Shown here piece after piece: positions 7,001 to 14,012 of a stretch of DNA of 36,617 nt. Within the stretch, counting starts at the first letter, position 1. Each line of letters starts with the position of its first letter. Where the stretch lies: positions 1 to 36,617 of the forward strand of contig DATJBF010000020.1 in NCBI GenBank assembly GCA_035515475.1, in the 5' to 3' direction. The translations under genes were made by a program, and so were the position numbers. Origin of the DNA: DATJBF01 sp035515475 (GTDB lineage: Bacteria; Verrucomicrobiota; Verrucomicrobiia; Palsa-1439). Under the pieces are notes generated by a model that was not told the origin of the DNA, did not search any database, and saw only the letters and a list, made by a program, of their open reading frames with translations.

Positions 7001-7771
7001 ATGAAACACCATACTTCCACTAAAAACTGGCTGCCGCTGGCCAAAGCCGGTCAGGGTGGGGCCGAACTCCCGACCGGCGAGGCGTTCCGCAACGAATGGA
7101 TCGACTTTCAACGCGGCATCCGCGTCGGCAACCTCGAACCACACGAACGAATCACGCAAATCCTGAAGTTCCATTTGGAGCAACGGTACCGGACGCCGTT
7201 CGTGACCGATCGCTGGGGGCGTGGCGTGTATTGGCAGTGGATTTGTTGGCTGCCCCGTGCAAACCGCGAAGCCAAACCCATCTCGCACGACGTGAACTTC
7301 GGTTGCGCCAAGCTGTTCATCTCCGCCGAGCAGGAACAGAAGATCTTCAAGGGCGGCCTGCAGATCGAGCGCGGCTACACGGTCGGGCCGGAGCCGTACC
7401 CGGGTTGCCTGTTGAAAGAGGATTGGGACTGGCATCGGCTGATCGGGCAATGCGCTGCGGGCTCTGAGTTGGACGGGGAACTTCATCGTCTCATCGAGCA
7501 CGAGGGCTTCGTCGTTGAAGTTGGCGATTTCGAGTCCAACGCGGTGTTTACCGCGAAGAATTTCAAATCGGCCCGGCAGATCCGCGATGCGGAGAAGAAT
7601 TATTCCAGGCGGGAATGGGCCGGCGTTCAGCTTTACTATCCGATGCCGGAGAAGGAAGTGCGCGCCTGCAGTGGTCTCGAACTGGTCAAAGCCATCTGCG
7701 GCGTCTTTGCCGAGGTGACGGCTGCGATGAATTGCTGCATGCAGGTGAAGCTGGTTGCGGATCCGCATTGA
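7001..7771 (+). CDS. Conserved-looking hypothetical protein between purQ and purL
   Basis: I do not recognise this 256-aa product. It has no signal peptide or membrane segment, many aromatic residues (YWQWICWLPRANRE, KEDWDWHRLIG) and scattered cysteines, which suggests a folded cytosolic protein. ATG 7001 is preceded by AGAGG at a good distance. Codon use and GC content match its neighbours, which argues for a resident gene. It is oriented with the purine genes, and two strong hairpins follow its stop. Any link to purine metabolism would rest only on position. Confidence 0.7.
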   Translation: MKHHTSTKNWLPLAKAGQGGAELPTGEAFRNEWIDFQRGIRVGNLEPHERITQILKFHLEQRYRTPFVTDRWGRGVYWQWICWLPRANREAKPISHDVNFGCAKLFISAEQEQKIFKGGLQIERGYTVGPEPYPGCLLKEDWDWHRLIGQCAAGSELDGELHRLIEHEGFVVEVGDFESNAVFTAKNFKSARQIRDAEKNYSRREWAGVQLYYPMPEKEVRACSGLELVKAICGVFAEVTAAMNCCMQVKLVADPH

Positions 7772-7803
7772 CCACGCAACGCGTGGCGCAAGGGGCAAGC
7801 CCC
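7772..7803. terminator. Double hairpin between convergent genes
   Basis: CCACGC-AAC-GCGTGG (7772-7786) starts directly after the stop codon, and GGGGC-AA-GCCCC (7792-7803) follows. No T-tract is present. Placement between a + gene and the convergent S66 peptidase suggests a bidirectional terminator or an intergenic repeat. Confidence 0.4.
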
Positions 7804-7857
7804 CCGGGCGGTTCCCGTCGCTGCGCGATGTCTCGGCAAATAAAGTGTGACTAGTCG

Positions 7858-8904
7858 CTAGTGCTGAAGGATGAGCATTTCTGCGTTGCCACCACAAACC
7901 CGCAGCCGACACCTGCCGCCAATCGGAACGGTCATCATTGGCGTCGTGTGGCCAAAATCACAGTTCGCGGCGACTGGAATACCAACCGCCGCAGCGATGG
8001 ATTGGATGATCGAAGTGAGTTTTTCCCGGTCGATCCGAGCATTCCTTGCAAAGCGACCGATCACAATTCCGCGGACCTGTTTGAACTGGGGCAAAAATGT
8101 GAGAGCCCGCAGACCCATGTCCAGATCCATCAGGGAAGGCTTGCCTGTACTCGGGTGCTCCAAAAACAGGATCGCCTCCTTCAGCGGGGGAAAATAGCCA
8201 CTGCCTTTTAGCATGTTCAGGGTGTAATAGCTGCCGCCGACAATGGTTCCTTCCGCTTCGCCTTCGTTGACCGCCCACCAGCCTTCGTTCGGGAGAAAGG
8301 AGCGGTTCTCCTGGTCTTTGACCCAATTATCGTCGCTCCACTCGGTTGCCGGCACCGCCTGAAACGGTGGCGCGTCAAACAAACAGGTCTGAAAGCACCG
8401 TCCGGTGTATCCACCGTCCTTGCGGTTCATGAAGCTGCTGAAATTAGGACCGTAATAGCACACCAGGCCGGTGCGGGCATACATCGCGTTCCACAGAAAA
8501 CCGTTGTCGGAGTAGCCGCAAAAAATCTTCGGGTGCGACGCGATCAGGTCGTAATCCAATCGATCGACCAGTTGAATGGCTCCCATGCCGCCCGAAACCG
8601 ACAGGATCCCCTTGACGGATGGGGTGGTGAGGGCCGCGTGTAAGTCCTCCAGACGAGATTCGACCGAGGTTGTCAAGTGGGGATTGCCTTCCATCACATG
8701 CTGGCCAAAGGTCACTCGCAAACCGAGCGCTTCCAGTCGGTTTCGGGCAAACCCGATATCCGCATCCGTCAGTCCGGGGTATTGTTTGAGACCACCGAGA
8801 GAGCGGGACAACGCCAGCACGCGAATCTGGTCACCGGGTTGAAACTTCTCCGGAATGAGCGTCGGTTTCATCGGCTTGGGCGCGTGCTTTTCTGATTCTG
8901 CCAT
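7858..8904 (-). CDS. S66-family LD-carboxypeptidase/MccF-like peptidase
   Basis: This 348-aa protein belongs to the serine peptidase family S66, whose members trim murein tetrapeptides (LdcA) or cleave aminoacyl-nucleotide antibiotics (MccF). The Ser-Glu-His triad can be placed at S132 (FCGYSDNG), E249 (AILFLEH) and H319 (CDFGHTTPM). Other landmarks are the GGMGAIQLVDRLDYDLI oxyanion-loop region and VGGSYYTLN. No signal peptide is seen, so a cytoplasmic recycling or detoxifying role is likely. Start: ATG with AGGA about 9 nt upstream. A promoter lies at 8934-8961. LdcA and MccF cannot be separated from the sequence alone. Confidence 0.85.
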   Translation of the reverse strand: MAESEKHAPKPMKPTLIPEKFQPGDQIRVLALSRSLGGLKQYPGLTDADIGFARNRLEALGLRVTFGQHVMEGNPHLTTSVESRLEDLHAALTTPSVKGILSVSGGMGAIQLVDRLDYDLIASHPKIFCGYSDNGFLWNAMYARTGLVCYYGPNFSSFMNRKDGGYTGRCFQTCLFDAPPFQAVPATEWSDDNWVKDQENRSFLPNEGWWAVNEGEAEGTIVGGSYYTLNMLKGSGYFPPLKEAILFLEHPSTGKPSLMDLDMGLRALTFLPQFKQVRGIVIGRFARNARIDREKLTSIIQSIAAAVGIPVAANCDFGHTTPMMTVPIGGRCRLRVCGGNAEMLILQH

Positions 8905-8933
8905 GGTCCAGAATCCTGGCGGCGAACGGCCTC

Positions 8934-8961
8934 ATGATACACACCGGCCCCATCAACGCAA
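8934..8961 (-). promoter_or_regulatory. Promoter of the S66 peptidase gene
   Basis: On the minus strand, TTGCGT (8956-8961), a 16-nt spacer and TATCAT (8934-8939), about 29 nt upstream of the ATG. Confidence 0.45.
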
Positions 8962-9073
8962 CGAACAACGTGGGTGCGGTGGCCACGGGTCCCGCGCGAC
9001 GTCTAGAAGGACAATTCGTCTTCGATCCAAACGCCTGCGCGTCTTATTCATGTGGATTGGCGGTTTTTCGGTG

Positions 9074-9082
9074 TGGTAGTGT
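9074..9082 (+). promoter_or_regulatory. Possible extended -10 of purL
   Basis: TGGTAGTGT contains an extended -10 (TGN followed by TAGTGT) 13 nt before the purL ATG. The only TTG nearby (9057) is 14 nt upstream of the -10, too close for a normal -35. Weak call. Confidence 0.25.
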
Positions 9083-9095
9083 GCGCTTCGTAAGT

Positions 9096-11495
9096 ATGAA
9101 GCCTGACATCGTCATCACGCCTGAATTGATCGCCCGACATGGCATCACGCCGGAGGAGTACGAACGGATCGAAAACATCCTCGGTCGGGAACCGAACATC
9201 ACGGAACTGGGGATCTTTTCGGTGATGTGGAGCGAACACTGCAGCTACAAGAATTCCCGGCCCGAGCTGAAGAAGTTTCCGCGCGACGCGCCGTTCATCC
9301 TCGTCAAGGCGGGCGAGGAGAACGCGGGGATCGTCGATATTGGTGATGGCTGGGCGATTGCGTTCAAGATCGAATCGCACAATCATCCCAGCGCGGTCGA
9401 GCCGTTCCAAGGCGCGGCGACGGGCATGGGCGGCATCATCCGCGACATTTTCACCATGGGCGCCCGGCCGATTCTCGGGTTCAATTCATTGCGGTTCGGG
9501 CCGATTGAGGCAAGCGATCGGAAATCGGTGACTGGTGATCGGAAACGAACCAATCACCGATCACCGATCACCAATCACCAAGCCAACAAGCGCCTGTTTG
9601 CCGGCGTCGTGGCCGGCATTGCGCACTACGGCAACTGCATCGGCATCCCGACCGTCGGCGGCGAGGTGTATTTCGACGAATCATACACTGCCAATCCGCT
9701 GGTGAACGCGCTGTGTCTCGGCATCTTACGTCACGACCAAATCAAGCGCGGTAAGGCGGTCGGCGTCGGGAACCCGGTCATTTACGTCGGCAGTGCGACC
9801 GGGCGGGACGGACTGGCAGGCGCGGCGTTCGCGTCGCGCGAATTGACCAGGCAATCTCAAGCGGACCGGCCAGCGGTGCAGGTCGGTGATCCGTTCATGG
9901 AAAAGTTGCTGCTTGAAGCCTGCCTCGAAGTGATGCGCCAGGACGGGCTGGTCGTGGGGATTCAGGACATGGGGGCGGCGGGATTGACCTGTTCGACCTG
10001 CGAGACCGCCAGCCGTGGCGGCACGGGCAACGAGATCGATTTGGAGAAGGTCCCCAAGCGCGAGACCGGCATGACGCCGTACGAGATCATGCTCAGCGAA
10101 TCACAGGAGCGGATGTTGCTGGTCGCGCAGAAGGGCCGCGACAAAGAGGTCAAGGCAATCTTCAACAAGTGGGACCTCCACGGCGTCGCGATTGGACGGG
10201 TGACGGGCGACGGCATGATGCGGGTGAAGGTGGGCAAAAAGATCGCCGCCGAGATACCGGCCAAACAATTGGCTGAGGACGCGCCGGTTTATCACCGGGC
10301 CGCAGCCCGGCCGCACTGGGAAATTCGAAATGCGAAATTCGAGGCCCGGAAGGTTCCCGAACCGAAGAACTATGAGCAAGTCCTGGTCGACCTGCTCGGT
10401 TCGCCGACGATTGCGTCGAAGAACTGGGTGTATCGTCAGTACGACCACATGGTGCAGGACGGGACGGTCGTCGGGCCCGGCAGTGATGCCGCGGTGATTC
10501 GAATTAATCTCAATCGTCCCGACCTCGGTCCACCCGTCACCGGTCACCAGTCACCGGCCGCCAAGTACATTGGTTTCACGACGGACGGCAACGGGGCGTA
10601 CTGTTACCTCGATCCGTTTGAAGGCGGCAAAGCGGCGGTGGCGGAGGCGGTGCGCAATCTGGTCTGCAGCGGCGCGCGGCCGTTGGCCATCACGGATTGC
10701 CTGAATTTCGGAAATCCGATGAGGCCGGAGATTTTCTGGCAGTTCCGTCGGTGCGTGGAAGGCATCAGCGAAGCGTGTCGGATCTTTGGCACGCCCGTGA
10801 CGGGCGGCAACGTCAGTTTCTACAACGAGTCCCCGGCCGGCGCGGTTGATCCGACGCCGGTCATCGGCATGCTGGGGTTGATCGATGACCCAAAGCAGAT
10901 CACCAAGCAGTGGTTCGGAATGCACGAGGAGCGGGGATCCGCCCGCGGCAAGGCGCGGAGCGTGGAGCGAAACGCCGGGGACGCTATTTTGTTGCTCGGT
11001 GAACTTTGCGAGGAGACGCCAACGCTCGGGCTCGGTGGTAGCGAATACTTGAAACGCATTCACGGACTAAAAACCGGCAAGCCGCCCGGCGTGAACCTCG
11101 CCGCCGCCAAACGGATCTCGGACTTTACATTGGAGATCATCCGTCGCGGCTGGGTGAAGAGCGCGCACGATTGCAGCGAGGGCGGGTTGGCGGTGGCGCT
11201 CGCCGAGTGCTGCATTAGCGGCTCCGACCTCGCCGCCGGGGCGCGCGTTGACCTGTCACGATGCAACGGGCGGCTGGATGCGCTGTTGTTCGGCGAAACG
11301 CAGTCGCGGATCATTCTGAGTTGCGCGAAAGAAAATGTGGGGAGAATCCAGAACGGATCGGTACCAGTCACAATCTTGGGCGAGACGGGTGGTTCAACTC
11401 TCAAAATCGAAACGTCGCGCGGCGAATTGTCGTGGAGAATACGGAGACTGCGAGATGTTTGGTGGAACACGATTGGCCGATTGATGGGAAACTAG
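9096..11495 (+). CDS. purL: Phosphoribosylformylglycinamidine synthase subunit PurL
   Basis: PurL is the ATP-dependent synthetase subunit that makes FGAM from FGAR with ammonia from PurQ. The short type is shown by MWSEHCSYKNS, the ATP/metal-binding ESHNHPSAVEPFQGAATG, GIPTVGGEVYF and, in the second half, SEGGLAVALAE. At 799 aa it is about 55 residues longer than the usual 740 or so. The extra length maps to insertions that look non-homologous: residues about 140-165 (repeat at 9511-9590), about 409-420 (10321-10342), about 481-488 (10536-10556) and about 613-627 (10931-10975). All keep the frame. ATG 9096 gives the normal N terminus (MKPDIVITPELIARHG), although upstream codons are open to 8934. 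Confidence 0.93.
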   Translation: MKPDIVITPELIARHGITPEEYERIENILGREPNITELGIFSVMWSEHCSYKNSRPELKKFPRDAPFILVKAGEENAGIVDIGDGWAIAFKIESHNHPSAVEPFQGAATGMGGIIRDIFTMGARPILGFNSLRFGPIEASDRKSVTGDRKRTNHRSPITNHQANKRLFAGVVAGIAHYGNCIGIPTVGGEVYFDESYTANPLVNALCLGILRHDQIKRGKAVGVGNPVIYVGSATGRDGLAGAAFASRELTRQSQADRPAVQVGDPFMEKLLLEACLEVMRQDGLVVGIQDMGAAGLTCSTCETASRGGTGNEIDLEKVPKRETGMTPYEIMLSESQERMLLVAQKGRDKEVKAIFNKWDLHGVAIGRVTGDGMMRVKVGKKIAAEIPAKQLAEDAPVYHRAAARPHWEIRNAKFEARKVPEPKNYEQVLVDLLGSPTIASKNWVYRQYDHMVQDGTVVGPGSDAAVIRINLNRPDLGPPVTGHQSPAAKYIGFTTDGNGAYCYLDPFEGGKAAVAEAVRNLVCSGARPLAITDCLNFGNPMRPEIFWQFRRCVEGISEACRIFGTPVTGGNVSFYNESPAGAVDPTPVIGMLGLIDDPKQITKQWFGMHEERGSARGKARSVERNAGDAILLLGELCEETPTLGLGGSEYLKRIHGLKTGKPPGVNLAAAKRISDFTLEIIRRGWVKSAHDCSEGGLAVALAECCISGSDLAAGARVDLSRCNGRLDALLFGETQSRIILSCAKENVGRIQNGSVPVTILGETGGSTLKIETSRGELSWRIRRLRDVWWNTIGRLMGN
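9511..9590 (+). repeat. In-frame palindromic heptanucleotide repeat inside purL
   Basis: The left arm GGTGACTGGTGATCGG (9527-9542) pairs with CCGATCACCAATCACC (9564-9579) at 15 of 16 positions over a 21-nt loop. The right half is a run of 7-nt units (ATCACCG, ATCACCG, ATCACCA). It encodes about 25 residues (SVTGDRKRTNHRSPITNH region) between two conserved PurL blocks. Confidence 0.75.
10321..10342 (+). repeat. In-frame GAAATTCGAAAT-type repeat inside purL
   Basis: Two copies of AAATTCGA separated by AATGCG encode EIRNAKFEAR at residues 408-418. The sequence is the same type as the AT-rich intergenic repeat at 2638-2699. Confidence 0.5.
10536..10556 (+). repeat. In-frame triple heptanucleotide repeat inside purL
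   Basis: GTCACCG, GTCACCA and GTCACCG follow each other directly and encode PVTGHQSP. They match the 7-nt units at 9551-9579. Confidence 0.6.
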
Positions 11496-11642
11496 GCCTC
11501 TTGTGGGAACGGGCGTTCGACCAGATAACGGCGACACGAACCAGCACGTAATTTGTTGGTATTTAACGCCTTACCGCGGCGATCTTGAGCGGATCCGTCG
11601 CATCTCACTTGGTTGGCCCAATTCGAACGGCGGCATGCTCTC

Positions 11643-11657
11643 TGGCACAAACCGTGC
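11643..11657 (+). promoter_or_regulatory. Candidate sigma-54 promoter
   Basis: TGGCAC (11643-11648), a 5-nt spacer and GTGC (11654-11657) match the -24/-12 consensus TGGCAC-N5-TTGC at 9 of 10 positions with exact GG/GC spacing. The site is 67 nt upstream of the receiver gene start. The palindrome GCGGTA-TCCG-TACCGC follows immediately. No enhancer site was identified. Confidence 0.45.
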
Positions 11658-11724
11658 GGTATCCGTACCGCGATGTTCTTCAATATCAAGCGCCAATAGA
11701 GAATCGCGCACAAGGAAGACACAC

Positions 11725-12216
11725 ATGGGTATCTTTACAACCGTGGGAAGAATGTTCGGCGGAGGAACCAGTTCCGGGCGGAATGGCAAGGACGAAGAAT
11801 CCGTCGAGCCGGGACCAAAGCCTACGGTCTTGGTCATCGATGATGATGCGAAATTCCTTGAGACGATGCGCATCTTGTTGGGCGGCGCGGGTTATGGCGT
11901 GTTGACTTCCAACACGGGCCCGAAGGGGCTCGACATGTTGCGCTATGGTCCGCGCGATGTGGGGGTGGTCCTCCTCGACTTCAACATGCCACGGTTCAAC
12001 GGCGCTGACACCTTGGAGTATTTGCGCAAGCTGAATGGCCAGGTAAAAGTCATCGCCGTCTCCGGCCTGAGGACGGACGAACTTCCCGTAGGTTTCCAGG
12101 AAGGTGTGGACCGGTTCGTGGCCAAGCCCTTTAGCAACGGCGAACTGCTGGAAACCCTCCAAGACGTGTTGGGCGGCAATCCCGAGGCAGAGCCGGCCGC
12201 TTCAGCCTCCGCGTAA
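11725..12216 (+). CDS. Stand-alone response-regulator receiver protein
   Basis: This 163-aa protein has one CheY-like receiver domain (residues 34-150) with the acidic pair D39/D40, phospho-acceptor D85 (LLDFNMP), S113 and K134 (AKPF). No output domain is present. A Gly/Ser-rich N-terminal extension of about 30 residues and a short Ala/Glu-rich tail flank it. It probably relays a phosphate or binds a partner protein in the cytoplasm. The start is ATG 11725, with AAGGAAG at 6 nt; the frame is open further upstream, but that part is not conserved-looking. A sigma-54-like promoter precedes it. No histidine kinase is nearby, and the gene sits between purL and purF, so its partner is unknown. Confidence 0.88.
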   Translation: MGIFTTVGRMFGGGTSSGRNGKDEESVEPGPKPTVLVIDDDAKFLETMRILLGGAGYGVLTSNTGPKGLDMLRYGPRDVGVVLLDFNMPRFNGADTLEYLRKLNGQVKVIAVSGLRTDELPVGFQEGVDRFVAKPFSNGELLETLQDVLGGNPEAEPAASASA

Positions 12217-12321
12217 CCGGCCGCAGCCGGCGACCGTTCCTTTCCGTCGGCGCCATTGGGCGTCCCTTCACAAGCGCCCACTCGTCAACTCAATTATTCT
12301 CGGTTCGTGTCGGGTTGTTCC

Positions 12322-12350
12322 TTGCTATTCACGATCGATTCGGCTACAGA
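12322..12350 (+). promoter_or_regulatory. purF promoter
   Basis: TTGCTA (12322-12327), 17-nt spacer and TACAGA (12345-12350). It leaves a leader of about 55 nt before the ATG, which ends with a strong hairpin. Confidence 0.35.
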
Positions 12351-12387
12351 TACTCGACGGAGGGGGTGGTACGGTCGGATCGGATTG

Positions 12388-12405
12388 GGTCGACGCAAGT
12401 CGACC
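12388..12405 (+). promoter_or_regulatory. purF leader hairpin with GNRA tetraloop
   Basis: GGTCGAC (12388-12394), GCAA loop and GTCGACC (12399-12405) form a perfect 7-bp stem capped by a GNRA tetraloop. It ends 5 nt before the ATG, in the place where a ribosome site would be expected. No Shine-Dalgarno is visible here. Confidence 0.4.
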
Positions 12406-12410
12406 GGCGA

Positions 12411-13916
12411 ATGAACCCAAGAGAAAGCGCGCGGCCACGGCATTATTGTGGTCTGTTTGGAATTTACGGACACCCGAATGCGGCGGAGTTGACGTATTAC
12501 GGGATGTACGCGCTTCAGCATCGTGGCCAGGAAAGCGCCGGGATCACCGCGTCGGATGGCGTCGATCTGCGCACGTACAAAGGCATGGGGCTGGTCGCCC
12601 AGGTATTCGACAAGAGCATTCTGCGATCGTTACCGGGTCATCTCGCCATCGGTCACGTCCGCTACTCGACCACCGGCAGCACCAACCTCAAGAATGCCCA
12701 GCCGTTGGTGGTGGACTGCGCCTGCGGCCAGATTGCCATTGGCCACAACGGCAATCTCACCAACGCCGTGCGGCTCCGGGCCGAGCTGGAAGCGCACGGC
12801 TCCATATTCCAGACGTCCGTCGACAGCGAGATCATTCTGCATCTGCTGGCGCGCCCGAGCGATGAAGACCGGGCCCATTCGCTCGAAGCCGTGATGCGGA
12901 AGATTCAGGGCGCTTATTCACTGGTCATCATGGGCGAGGACGAGTTGATCGGGGTGCGCGACCCGTTTGGCTTCCGCCCGTTGGTGCTCGGTAAAATGAC
13001 GGCGCCGCAGGAGGACGGTGGGGGCGATGGCGTCGCCTGGGTACTCGCCAGCGAAACGTGCGCCCTCGATCTGATTCAAGCCGAGTACGTCCGCGATATC
13101 GCCCCCGGCGAGATCGTCGTGATCAATCGCGACGGCGTCCGCACGGTCAACCCGTGGGCCGGCTCGCAGCAGCCACGCGCGTTCTGCATTTTTGAATTTG
13201 TTTACTTCGCCCGGCCCGACAGCGACCTCCACAACCAGAACGTCGCCCAGGTGCGGATCAACCTCGGTCGCCGCCTCGCCCGCGAACATCCCGCGGACGC
13301 CGACCTTGTCATTCCCGTACCCGACAGCGGCAACTGGGCGGCGATGGGGTTCGCCGAGGAGAGCGGCATCCCGTTCGGCAACGCGTTCGTCCGCAATCAC
13401 TATGTGGGCCGCACGTTTCTCCAGCCGAGCCAACTCATCCGCGATTTCGCCGTTCGCGTGAAGCTCAACCTCATCGAGGAAATGGTGGCAGGCAAACGGG
13501 TGCTGGTGGTGGACGACTCGATCGTGCGGGGCACGACCGCCCGGGCCCGTCTCACGACGTTGCGCGAGGCCGGCGCGAAAGAGGTCCACATGCGGGTCAG
13601 TTGTCCGCCGCACAGGTGGCCGTGTGCCTATGGGATCGATTTCCCGACGCGGAAAGAGTTGATGGCCGCGAACAACTCAACCGAGCAGATCCGCGATTTT
13701 CTCGGCGCCGACTCGTTGGGTTATCTGTCGCTGGAAAGCATGGTCGCGGCTACGGGCCTGCCGGCGCACGAATTCTGCACCGCCTGTTACACCGGCAATT
13801 ATCCATCGCCCGTCGAGAGCGAGATGGACAAATTCATCATGGAACAACGCCACACCCGCTACCGCCAGACCGTTTCCGATCTGGTGCATGATGACACGCA
13901 ACGAAAATTGTTGTGA
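12411..13916 (+). CDS. purF: Amidophosphoribosyltransferase
   Basis: PurF makes 5-phosphoribosylamine from PRPP and glutamine, the first committed step of purine synthesis. The 501-aa protein has an N-terminal nucleophile glutaminase domain with Cys13 (CGLFGIYG), so a 12-residue propeptide (MNPRESARPRHY) is expected to be removed. The C-terminal phosphoribosyltransferase domain carries the PRPP loop VLVVDDSIVRGTT. Cysteines in RAFCIFEFVYF, RWPCAYGID and HEFCTACYTG match the four ligands of the 4Fe-4S cluster of the B. subtilis-type enzyme. A roughly 10-residue Gly/Asp-rich insertion (PQEDGGGDG) is unusual. ATG 12411 gives a propeptide of normal size. Confidence 0.93.
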   Translation: MNPRESARPRHYCGLFGIYGHPNAAELTYYGMYALQHRGQESAGITASDGVDLRTYKGMGLVAQVFDKSILRSLPGHLAIGHVRYSTTGSTNLKNAQPLVVDCACGQIAIGHNGNLTNAVRLRAELEAHGSIFQTSVDSEIILHLLARPSDEDRAHSLEAVMRKIQGAYSLVIMGEDELIGVRDPFGFRPLVLGKMTAPQEDGGGDGVAWVLASETCALDLIQAEYVRDIAPGEIVVINRDGVRTVNPWAGSQQPRAFCIFEFVYFARPDSDLHNQNVAQVRINLGRRLAREHPADADLVIPVPDSGNWAAMGFAEESGIPFGNAFVRNHYVGRTFLQPSQLIRDFAVRVKLNLIEEMVAGKRVLVVDDSIVRGTTARARLTTLREAGAKEVHMRVSCPPHRWPCAYGIDFPTRKELMAANNSTEQIRDFLGADSLGYLSLESMVAATGLPAHEFCTACYTGNYPSPVESEMDKFIMEQRHTRYRQTVSDLVHDDTQRKLL

Positions 13917-13976
13917 CGGTTCTTTAGCCCGGGCGCGGCTGACGAACCGGGCGGTCGTCGTGGCGAACCGCGTGCC

Positions 13977-14005
13977 TTGCAATTCCCTCGGCGTTCCCGC
14001 ACACT
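13977..14005 (+). promoter_or_regulatory. purM promoter with leaderless geometry
   Basis: TTGCAA (13977-13982), 17-nt spacer and CACACT (14000-14005). Only 7 nt (14006-14012) separate the -10 from the GTG start at 14013, so transcription should begin at or next to the start codon. Confidence 0.5.
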
Positions 14006-14012
14006 GCCCGGC

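Noticed and set aside
8934..9095. N-terminal extension of PurL from an upstream ATG
   Set aside because: The extra residues do not resemble PurL, and the normal N terminus begins at 9096. The region overlaps the divergent peptidase promoter.
12217..12240. Terminator after the receiver gene
   Set aside because: A CCGGC/GCCGG stem exists, but it is only 5 bp, has no T-tract, and such stems are frequent in this GC-rich sequence.
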